Part shown: positions 34,129-45,900 of the stretch, in pieces
Position numbering within the stretch: position 1 is the stretch's first letter
Layout of the letters: the number at the start of each line of letters is the position of its first letter
DNA from: Entrophospora sp. SA101
Lineage: Eukaryota > Glomeromycota > Glomeromycetes > Entrophosporales > Entrophosporaceae
Assembly (NCBI GenBank): GCA_958430865.1
Contig: CAUDNR010003079.1
Coordinates: 1 to 56,753 of the forward strand
Reading direction: 5' to 3'
DNA length: 56,753 nucleotides
Program-made: the position numbers and the translations under genes
The notes under the pieces: generated by a model
Database searches by the model: none
Seen by the model: the letters and a program-made list of their open reading frames with translations, nothing else
Told to the model about the DNA's origin: nothing

Positions 34129-35136
34129 TACATTCTTACATGATCCATGTATGGTTATCTTTCCTAACTATTTCTACCTTACTTTCTTACATGATCGAGA
34201 TGTTTTATTTATTATCAATCAATAATCGATTAGATTACGTAAAAGTGTTTAAAATTTATAATAATTAAAATTAACCAATCAAATTCACATCAGTAATAAC
34301 CCAATCTAATCTTGATACTAATAATGATAATGTGTACTATTTTTACTGGTTTCGTTTACATCAAGTCGTTAGTTGGAACAAATAACTAAAAGGAAGCACA
34401 GTTGATGGATATCATACAAACTGTAGGGAGATTTACATTAATTCAATCAACCAAGTTTCTTTTGTTAATAATAATGACTGACAATGATGATAACAATGAT
34501 GAATAATGATGACGATGACAATGCCAAGAAGAATAATGGTAGTATTGGTGGCCACGAGCAACTATCATAAACCCATCCTTTATTCGTATGTACTGGCACG
34601 TACATTAGCAACACCACAAAAATTATGATAAACTGGGATATGAGAACATTGGTCTAATGAAAAAGACCTAAAAAAATTTCATTTACAATTAAATTAGTAT
34701 ACAAGCTATACTAGATACATGAATATATAAATGGTTTGTTTATTAGATTCTGATGCATTAAGGATAACCTAAAGAGGACTACCATTTCAACGGTTGGCAA
34801 AATGGTACCAGATGGGAATGATTTTTTGTATTCGGAAGCCTGGAATTAGAATTACATATCCGGTTATAAAATCGTCGTCATTGCCATCATCATCAAACAA
34901 TAACAAAAAAGGAAAAACGTTAACAAAAATTGGGCAGCACTAAAAAACTTGAGGATGCATTCGTTGAATCAAGCAGTTTTTCCAAAAAAGATCCTTGGCG
35001 TCACCAGGAAATGAAAGAAAGACTGTTAAGAGAGGAAAGTCTTTTGAAAAACTTGTTGAAAAATTGTCTGAAATGTGCAAGAACAAGATGAAGTGGAAAG
35101 ATATTGCACAAAAATTCTGTTAAATATATATATATA

Positions 35137-35723
35137 TATTTTTTGAATGTATCTACATTTATACCATCTCTACTACCACGATATAAAAGTTTAAACCCAT
35201 ATTTGTCATCTCTTAATAAAGTATATGGCGTGTTTTTTTTTATCAATCTAACTAGCAAAAGGTAAAGTAAGCTTTTAATTGATTGCTATCTATCAGGAAC
35301 CAATAATAACATAATATTTATTTGAGAAAAAAGTTTTTGGCATGGCATAATTCATATGCGCTAATTTTTTTAAACCTCAAAATCCAGTACAGTATGATCA
35401 TAATGTTATGAATACTTTATACTAGCAAAAACACATTTGGTTTTGAGGTAGGGTCATTGGTTTGAATAGTAAAATAGTTTTTTTAATGGAGCAAATAAAT
35501 TTTTTGGGGGTTAATTATTGACCAGTTTACACATCATGTTTAACGTGTTTAACGTCGAGACACAATAAAATATAAAGTTTGGAAAAAGGATCCAAAAAAC
35601 CAACTCGACTGATATGTTTATGATATCCTGAAATCGAATTAAAAGAATAATATCTTCTAGTGTATTTTTTAGCTCTTTATAATCAAATTTGCTCCACTCT
35701 GAAATATATTTTTTTTCTCTCAA
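35137..35723 (-). pseudogene. Decayed BTB-BACK-TLDc gene (copy 2)
   Basis: Same two pieces as at 9154-9748: a BACK fragment on the right and a TLDc start at 35137-35258. The 8-bp deletion that distinguishes the two blocks falls just left of the BACK piece and changes only the junk 3' continuation of its frame. Confidence 0.7.
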
Positions 35724-35975
35724 ATTTTTAATTTGACAGGACAGAGGAGTAGGAATTATTATTTACGCAGCAAGTTCTGTTATTTCATAGACGTGTCAAT
35801 TGATAATTATTAATAAAGTGCACAAAGAGGAGGAGGAAATAAAATTATATATAATGGACATGTAAGAAGAAGATTTATTTTTTCAAATTCAAAAGTGACT
35901 TATTTTGTACCCTAACTCTTTCTTGGCGGAAATAGATTAATGAATTTTTCGTCAGTTTCACATTTAATGGAACAT

Positions 35976-36116
35976 TTATGGAGGAACTGGACATGGAAAC
36001 AACGACGAACGTCCAAAACCTTTGGCATTTCTTTCATCATCTTCAAATATTATTTCACAAATACCATCACCATAGACATGGTATTTTAAGCAAGACTTTA
36101 TTAAATTAATTTCCAT
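35976..36116 (-). CDS. Small ORF, 46 aa, unknown (copy 2)
   Basis: Identical to the ORF at 10001-10141. Identity here says nothing about selection, because flanking non-coding DNA is equally identical. Confidence 0.2.
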   Translation of the reverse strand: MEINLIKSCLKYHVYGDGICEIIFEDDERNAKGFGRSSLFPCPVPP

Positions 36117-36371
36117 ATCTTAATTTGCCTAATTAATGTTTCGGGGCTAAGAACAAAAAATCCGAAGCAACAATTTAAATTCTAAACCTAATCTGCATCC
36201 AGATTCTTGGAAATACAAAACTCTGCAACCCTAAAAAATAAGTCAATAACATTAGGAGAAAAAGAATTGGCATAGTGTACATCTTCAACCGGTACTTCTG
36301 TATCTGGAATTGACTTACTTTCCAAATGCGTGGGATTACTACTACTTATAAAACAGTAATAAGAGAAAAAA

Positions 36372-36710
36372 GAAATTACCAAGAAAACTTGGAAGAATGT
36401 TTAATCAAGATAGGAATCCTAAAGATGAAAATGGCAACAACACATGCATCCAATATTCCATTAACACCATACATATTCCTTTCAAAATTAATGAACCTGT
36501 CCACAATCCTCTCAATTATCTTGGATGTTTTATTTCAATTTTTGGAATTGATTATCCAAAAAAAATCATCATAAAAATCCATTAATTAATTATTTAAATG
36601 TCCATAGTCATGGACCAGAGCTACATAATAATCATATAGAATGTACAATTAAACTTGTAAATTTTATTTCACAAGAATTAATGGATAATAATTTATCCCA
36701 ATAACAATAT
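36372..36710 (+). pseudogene. Unassigned coding remnant (copy 2)
   Basis: Same frameshifted plus-strand remnant as at 10397-10735, with the same shift point, so the lesion predates the duplication. Confidence 0.3.
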
Positions 36711-39700
36711 TAAAGAAAATATATCCAGAGTTTTGAGTATTATCTATTCACTTTGATCCTTTTACTGGAGTCATCTCCATGTTTCTCTCTAAAGATTAGT
36801 GAGACAACACTTAAAAATTAGCATCCATTTTTCAATATTTTATATAAATTCAAAAAAAGAAATCTAGCTTTAAAATTACAGCCTTGGATCGAAATTTACC
36901 TTTATATTCAACTTACTTTGGATGATCTTTTATAATAAAATAGTCAGTAATATTGAATATCAAATATTTTTAGATTTATTAGATAACGCTGTTTCTTTTA
37001 CTTTAAATGCATATGCAATCACATTCTGAGAGGTGAACAATTTCCAGGAACAATTTTTAGATTCAAGTTTCTGATGTATTTTATTGGACTACTGCAAGGC
37101 AAGACTTTTGTTAACATTGATTATTTAACAAGTGTGGTTTAACTTTTTGGCTACTCTTATCAGTTAATTGGAAGCAATTTAGAATAATTTGGCGCTTGTC
37201 AATTAATTAGTTTGCGAATTTACTTTGGTGCTTACTGCCTCTTTCTTGTACTTGGAAAGTTTCGGTAAATCTGTAAGCACGCTTAACAGTGCCAAATAAT
37301 TGTAAATAATTAAATAAAGATGGCTCTTTTACAGGGCTCAAAGGCTTCCGTGAAGTTGTTTTATATTTATTCACAAACTACACAAGCAGCCTGTTTAACA
37401 GCCTTACGCTTACAACGACACTACCAATGTTCCTATTAACCTTTGGACAATACTTCACTAAAGCAATAACTTTACTAACACTCACTAGTTACCAATGTTA
37501 TTCTTACTAAGGCAAATAAAACGTGGCCTTTTACCAAAGCGCTTCGCTTTAAACGAAGAATGGGATAAAATCAAATTAACGGTTTTATTTTTTATTTTTT
37601 AAAAATTTATTTACGATTTAAGAATGATTTTATTTTATCGAATGAATCTTACATTAATTCCAAAATCGTTAAATAAGTCCTGAAGGCTTACGATGTGACT
37701 CAGAAAATTGTGTAACTTATTAAAAAAACAGCAGTTTAAAAAATTTTTTTTAAGTCATAATAGAAATTTGTGTATGAAAATTTTATGATTAAATAGAAAA
37801 TTTTTTTTTCATCTACATAATTCATTTCTTTATTAATTAAATAGGGCATTGGTCTTTTTCATATCATCATTAACGGGCTGGAAATATACTCACATTCATT
37901 TAAAACAAAATCTTCATTGTTCATGGATTAAAAACCCAAATTAGTAGGATGCATGTGAGAGATGAACCTCTGAGCACTCCGCTCTTGTTTGACGAAGCGC
38001 TACCCTTAACAAAATTAGAATATTTTACACCATATTTGTATTCTCGTAACAATTCAAGAAATCTTGTATATAATAATAACTTGAAATCAACATGTTGTAT
38101 AACGAGAGAATTTCTAAGATGTCTTTAATAGAAAACCGTGTAACATATAATCATAGTAAGATTAGTCGGTATTTATGCAATATGTGGGTCATATTATGAC
38201 TAATGATGCAATACAATAGATATCATCTGTCCATCCTATTCATCGTCCAGTTATTACATTCGTGATTATAATATAGCATAACTTTTTTGATCCTCCATAA
38301 ATTTAGTAAAATACATTAATAAAAGTAATCATTAGAGAAATGAAATAATGCTCAGAATAGTTCTTATAACCTAAAATTCTAGGTATTGATGGAAATAAAT
38401 CCGAGGTCTCCAATTGGGTGTCAAAAAACCGAGTTTATAATTGCTCAATTTTTGTATTGGGACAACTTCGCTTAGCACGAGAGGCTTGACCACTTTGTTG
38501 TTTTCGAGCGTTTCAAAGACGAATTGCAAAGTCATTTTAATTTGAAAAAAAAAACTCGCGATGCCTTGAGAAATAAATTTATTTGGAATTTAAAAACTAT
38601 GTTGATTTATTTAATACGGATGATCCGGGTAATTTAATTTGAATGATCCAGATAATTCAATACTAATACAGATGATCCGGATAGTAGTAATAATAATAAT
38701 AATAATAATAATAATGATAATAATAATAATAATCATCTCTACATTTTGATTCGTAATCCGTCAGCCTTTTAAAAAAGTTATCCGCAAATCTGATTATGAC
38801 TACATAATCGTAAAAACCTAAAAGGTGCATCCAGATCAAGATTGGCTGCGTAAAGGGTCAAAATCCTAATTTGGTAATAATTAATTGTCTCGACTAAACT
38901 TGACTAAACTTAACATGATGAATAAATATTATAGTCAGTTTAGCCAAATGGTCATTTATTATGCGGTCAGCCCTGTTCCAGATACTTTCTCCTAGAGAGA
39001 TTATTTCGAGTAGTGTGTGTGTATAGCAATTTTTAAATTAAAGATCATCATGAAAAAATATTTTTGTTTTTTAAATTGAGTTTTAGCCATTTAAGGTGTA
39101 ATTTTGATATAATTGCTTGAGGTTCTATAACCATGTGTGGCATAGCCTGAGCAAATAATATATTCAATTAAATTTGATTGTTTTTTTTATTTATTAACTG
39201 ATACTAACTATAAATACTATGATTATGAAGCTAAAATACAACTGATACAATTTTAATGTGGTTTTAAGAATGGGTTTCATAATTCAATTTTTTTTATTGA
39301 AAATTTTCATCCCATATCGCCAATTCGTGGATTTTTCATACTAAAATTCATTTTATCCTGCTGTTATTATCATGATATTAGATTGCGCTCCTTATTATTA
39401 TTATACATTTTTATATTGTATTATTAAAAAATTGTGTTTTCTAAAGTTCAGGTGCGTATTTACGGTACCGTATAAGGAATTTACCATTTTGTGTAATATA
39501 CATACATATGTGACAATCTTTTTATACAAATTTTTGAATTCTTCACTATATCGAGCACTGCCGACTGTATGCGTAACTAACGAACACACGTTATCAAACT
39601 TTGCATAGATGGTAAAAAAACTTTCAATATAAATTATCTTTTGAATCGAATCTGTGTTTTTTTTTTATTACTAAAAAAAAAACTCGGAACAAATTTTACA

Positions 39701-40067
39701 CAGAACCTAAGCTAGATACGGTGCAAATCAATGGGGGCGGTTTTGATATTGTTTGTATTAAATAAATTAAATAACTATTGTTAGTAAACCTCGGTTCAAA
39801 GCGCGGATCTCTACCCAATTTTAAAAATATTGGTTTTCATACTGATTTTTTTTTTTACAGCTACTTTGCCCAAGAATGTTTATTTTTATGAATTTGAATT
39901 GTTCTGAATTTTTTAATTTTTAATAAAATTAATAAAGATTGATAGCAATAGTAAATATTAGGGGGGAGGGGGGAAGCCGGCACGCGATATCCCTTTAGAT
40001 GATTTATTAACATGTATTATTATTCTCTTGCGAAAAATTCACATTTGATGTTTGTACAACTTCTATA
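36711..40067. other. Gene-poor stretch (copy 2)
   Basis: Same content as 10736-14091: (TAA)n tract at about 38687-38733, G-rich tract near 39960 and no supported gene. The single extra A relative to copy 1 is in the A-run near 38546. Confidence 0.5.
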
Positions 40068-42094
40068 TTAGTATATTTTTTTGTAACCATAATCATATAA
40101 ATTATTAACGAATCTGAAATTATTAGCAACATAAGCAACAAATAATATAAATAAAGCTTTTTTAAACCAGGAGGTATATAAATTGCCGTTGATCGGTTTG
40201 TTTTTCTTATATTTTGGGTTAGAGAAAAAAATCCAATGTAATATTTTGTAATTTTTATCTTTGTAAGGTGGATAACGCAACTCCATCAATTTCTCCAAAT
40301 AGTAAGGAGAAGCGAATACGGATCTTTCATGGGTAAAGGCGTCAAATGATTTTTTACCATGATATGAACCGATTCCTGATGGTCCTAAGCCGCCAAATGG
40401 TAATGTTGATACTTTTTTTAAAAAAATGGAAAAGATGAATAAGAAGAACAAGCAAGAGTTGGAAACATTGTAATTCATACAATAATTAGAATAATAATAG
40501 TGACAAGTTTAAATTTACCGGTGAAATGCATCAAACAATCATTAATACAAACACCACCTGACCTAATCTTGTCAGTCACTAAACATAAACACCATAATAA
40601 TAACAAAAAATTAGTAAAAAAATTAACAGTTAATATTCAATTATTCACTTATGAACTCACGATATTGGCTAGTCTTGTCATTTTTAGTAAAGATGTAGAG
40701 TGATAATGGAATGTCTTTACTATTTATATAATCAATTGCTTCATCCAAATCATCAACGATCATAATAGGAAGAATTGGACCAAAGAGTTCACATTCCATT
40801 AATTTATCATCTTTTGAAACGTTGGATATTACAGTAGGAGAAATATATAGATCTTCTTTATCGTATTTGCCGCCAATCACCACATCGCCATTTGTTTGAT
40901 TAAAAACATTTATCACACGATCAAAGTGATTTTGGTTGATCATTCGACAATAATATTGACTTTTACTTGGATCTTCTCCAAAAAATTTTTCGATTGCTTT
41001 TGGAAATTCTTTGATAAGAGCCTCTTGTGTTGATCTTGTACAAACAATATAATCAGGTGAAATACATGTCTTTAAAATTATAAAATTTATGAATTATAAA
41101 TTATTATTATTTATTATATAACTAATAAATCATAATAGAATTTTACATACTTGACCAGAGTTATAAGTTTTCCCCCAAATTAAACGCTTTGCAGTGATCT
41201 CGATGTTAGCATCATCAGTAACAATAGCAGGACTTTTGCCACCTAATTCCAACGTCACAGAAGTTAATTGTTTTGCTGCAGCAGACATTATGATTTTACC
41301 AACGGTTCCAGATCCGGTGTAGAAAATATGATCAAATCTATGATTTTGTATCAACGAGCTGACAACTTGTGCATCACCATTGACTACTCGATAGCAATTT
41401 TGATCAAGATATTTTGGAAATAACTCTGCAAGAAGTTTTGCAACATTTGGTGCAAGTTCAGATGGTTTGCAAATAGCTGTACAACCCGCAGCAATCGCAC
41501 CGATAAGAGGGACCAATAAAAGATTGATGGGATAATTCCAGGATCCTATAATCAAAGCATTCCCTAATAATAAAAATAATTAGGTATTAATATTAATGAT
41601 TAATAATAATAACAACAACAATATTATTATTTGTTATTATTATAATAAATATAATTATGACGATGATAATATTATTTTCCAACCTTTTGGTTCTTTTCTT
41701 ATATGACATTTATTCAATTGATGACTCAAACCAACTTTAACATATTCAGATTCTGACCATTTTTTCAAATTATTAATTGCTTCATGAGATTCTTGTTTAA
41801 CCCATATTAATTCGCCCAAAGAAGATTCAAATTTTGACTTGTGTAAATCCCTCCATAATGCATCACAAATATCTTCCTCATTCTCATCAATCATAACCCA
41901 AAGTTGTTTTAATTGTTCCCTCCTATGTTCCAAGGGTTTTGTTAATCCTGATTTAAAGGATTCTTGTAGATCATTTACAATCTATTTTAAAATATAATAA
42001 TTATTATTTTATCATTATCAAAAAACATTATCAGTAAATGTTTGCATTTATTTACTCGAGATAAATCTTCTATTTTTGTATAAGTTAAATTCAT
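40068..42094 (-). CDS. Membrane-anchored class-3 aldehyde dehydrogenase (copy 2)
   Basis: Exons (minus): 42056-42094, 41684-41981, 41151-41563, 40661-41069, 40519-40578, 40068-40411. The predicted 520-aa protein is identical to the one at 14092-16118, with the same Asn122, Glu218, Cys252 and C-terminal anchor. Introns are also identical, so this copy is not under visibly different constraint. If both copies are real the cell carries a doubled dose; if the block is an assembly duplicate there is one gene. Confidence 0.93.
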
Positions 42095-42993
42095 GACTAT
42101 AATAGAACAGCAAATTTTGAAAAAAAAAATTTTTTTTTAGTAGTTTGCAAATTAAAACATTTATTTAAGTGTACGTTGGGCGCAACTCGTCTCACATGGC
42201 TGTATGAAAATTTCCCATTTTGTATTATTTAATACAATGGTGCTTGTGATGATGATCTTTTTACGCTTCACCATATCGAGAGCCTGTGGGGACGAATTTG
42301 TATTAGTCAAAGGAATTTAAAAAATTGTTATTTCACGTTGGATCTACAAAAAAATTAAATTAAGAATGAATTAATTGAATGAGTGATTTTAATATATATA
42401 AAAAAAAAATAAACACAAAAATCATATGAATTTTAATTAATTGCTTTTTGACAAAGAAGGAAACTCCCGATAAGATTAATGGAGAAAATTATAATAATAA
42501 ATAAATTTTTATATGATGAAAATTGTTATTTAAATATATCATAAATCATTTCTTTCAATTTAATTTTTTCTCCCACTTCAATCTTTATGTTAAATAATTA
42601 ATCGATTTTTTTTCACTAGAAGAAAAATCATCGCGGACCTTTTTTTTCTCTTCTTGACGAGGAACTTGTCGTTGTTGCCGTCAAAATAATAACAATAAAT
42701 TTCCTACCAATATTACACCATCATCAACAACTTCGCCCATTCTTTTATTCCTTCCTTTTAATTTTTATGACTCTCTTTCCTTGATAGAAGTGAAAAAAAA
42801 AGTCTTCGTTGATAAATTTTTGTAGAGAAAAATTTAATATCATAAATACACGCATTCACACAAATCATCACGAATAAAAAACGCATATATTAAAAAACTC
42901 ACGTACTTTTATAATACACATAAAATATTCCTTTTATATATATATACACATTCTCCCATTACTCATAAACATTCACACATACAATCATAGAAT
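42095..42993. promoter_or_regulatory. Divergent intergenic region (copy 2)
   Basis: Identical to 16119-17017, including the pyrimidine tract and TATA-like run, so both copies of the divergent gene pair would keep their native promoters. Confidence 0.45.
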
Positions 42994-45900
42994 ATGGCGG
43001 ACGAATCGCATACTACACAAACCACCACAGATGAAGATACAAATTCCGAACTTATAGATTCAATTGTCACTTATAGCACTGATGCCGGTGATAGCAGTTC
43101 AGATTCAACTAGTCAAAGGGATTCTTACGACGATTCTTCACAAATTGATAATTTCCATAATAGAGAAGCTCATCAAACTTCTAACAATAATGATGACAAT
43201 GATGACGATGACGAAGACGAAGAAAATATGGATAAATCCAAGGATTCACAACAATTCTATAAGAAAAAACGGTTTTGGGTAATTTGCTCTATAGTATCAA
43301 TCATACTATCAATCATTTTGCTTCCTATATTATTTTTGGTAGTTTTCCCTTCAATTGCCAGAAAAACAATGGACAGATCCACCATCAATATTAATAGTTT
43401 ACTTATAAAAGATCCACAGGAAACAAATTTCAAAACGGATCTTGCTGGCAATGTTACCAATGGTGGTGCTTTTCAAGTTAGAGTAGATTTCCCAGATCCT
43501 ATCACTGTATATTATAAGGGTGGCCCACTTGGTACAATGAATATGAATGGCGTGAATATTAAAAATGGTAATGGTCAAATGAGCGCCAATGAAAGTACTT
43601 TTGCAATATCCGACCCTAGTAATTTGATAGCATTCACAGCCGATCTATTAACTTCGGAATCTGTCGATTGGGAGCTTAAAGGAAAGGTGAAAATTCAACT
43701 TCAATCTCTTCATTTATCAAAAACATTGCCATTAGACAAAATTGTCACTCTTAAAGGTGCAAATGGTTTTCAAGATACAGTCATAAAGAACCTCACCATC
43801 ACACAAAATAACGCAACAAATACACTGGATTTATTTGTCACTGCTGTATTACAAAATCCTTCTCCAGTCGGTATGGAACTTGGAGTATTGGGACTGCAAG
43901 TTTACTACAATTCTACATTGGTTGCCTCTGTAACAACTGACAGCTTCACCTTACTTCCCGGTGAAAATACAATCAATATGAGAGGAAGCGTCACACCTCC
44001 TCAAACTGACAATGACAAAGCTAATATTGCAGGGTTTGTAACATCTTATATACAGGGACAAGGTGGTTCTGCATTGGCTAAAGGTGTTTCAGCAACACCT
44101 AGTTCAGGTGCTCCTATCAGTTGGTTGAATACTATTGTACAAGGGTTACAACTCAATGCTAAATTAGCCTCAGCTACACCATTTAAAGTTATTACCGGTG
44201 TTGATTTTGGTCAAATGAAATTGGTATTCACCAATGATAGTGCTTATGCTCCAATAGCTTCTTCAAACAGATCTATAGCTGATTACGTACTACCCTTTGA
44301 CATCAGTTTACAAGTAACAGAAGTTTCACAAGATATCAAAATTTACACTCAAGATCAATTAGAAATTGCTTCACTAACAAGCGGTTTTGGACCAGCAACA
44401 AATGATGCTAGTAGAATTTTTATAGATATACCGGCAACTCCATTAACAGCAGAACAAACTGATGCCGGTGAACAAATATTTCAAGATTTTCTTAAAAATT
44501 TAACATTGGGCAGTGCACTTGACTTCCAAATAGTTGGTACATCGAATGTCGTTGCAAATACTGTCATCGGAAATTTGACGTTAACAGGAATTCCTCTAAA
44601 TACAACAACAACAATAAATGGTTTTCAAGGTCTTGGTGTTAAAGCACCTGTAATTAGTAATTTGAATCTTATTGGTGGTACAAAAGATGGTTTGGTTATG
44701 GGCCTTAATGTAGACTTGTTCAATCCTACAAATTTTTCTCTTGATGCCGGTAGCGTGGACTTTGAAATGTTCTTAGATAATCAAACAGTTGGCTTTGCAC
44801 ATGTTGCTAATTTATTACTCACTCCTGCTGATAGTAATTTGACTGTGACGGCAACACTTGATCCAAAGAATAATCCAAGTGCTCAAAAAGTTTTAAATTC
44901 TTTCCTTAATGGTACTCAAGCAACCATAGAAATTGGTGGTTATGAAGGTTCAACAACAATTGCAAGTTTGACAAGCGCTTTTACTTCTCTAAGAATATCC
45001 AGCGCATTACCACCATTAACTACCAAATTATTAGGGAAAACATCATTAGGAATTTTACCTGACACTGCTAAAAATGGTGTTGCTAAAGCTTCTGTCGATC
45101 TCATAAATCCTTTCGCAGCCGACCTTTCTATTTCATCGATCCAATCAACATTAGGATTTCACGGAAAACAATTGGCCACCATGAACATAAATAATTTACC
45201 AACTCCAATAGTTGCTGCTGGAAATAAAACTACTGAAATTACCGGTTTACCAGTAACATTAAATCTCGATCCAACATTTTTATTCAACGTTGTGCGTATA
45301 TCTGCTAAAGAAGCCGGCCTAGATTTAACTCCAATTGATGTTTTATTGACACTTGGTGGAATTACTGGCATTGAAGATTTTAAACCAATCGACCTTAAAA
45401 GTGTTGATCCATCGATTTTTAAAAATTTTAATATGATTGATTATACCAAGCAAGCACTTAATGCGATGACTGTTGATGTCAACATGAAATCCACCATAAC
45501 AGTGGGAGAATATACATTTGAGATGTCATATGTTCAATTCGGTGTAGCTACTTCAACTGATGACTCAATCTCTCTCCTGATATCTGCTCTTTCAACACCA
45601 ATTGTACAAAAAGTTGTTGATGGTTCAAATATCAGCTTCAGCAAAATCTTTATTGAAAATCCAAGCGAAACTGCATTTACCGCTGATATCTCCGGCGAAA
45701 TTGATGATTCTGGACCTTTTGATGCTACTATTTCATTCGGAAATGGTGCCACCTTATCTTCCAATAACGTAGAATTCGGTAAAATGGTTTTACCTGATAT
45801 CAAAGCAGTCGAAGGTAAAGCTGTTCTTAATATACAACAATCACCATTTCAGATTACAAATGCTCAAGCTTTAGCTGGCTTTACCGACCAAATTTTGACT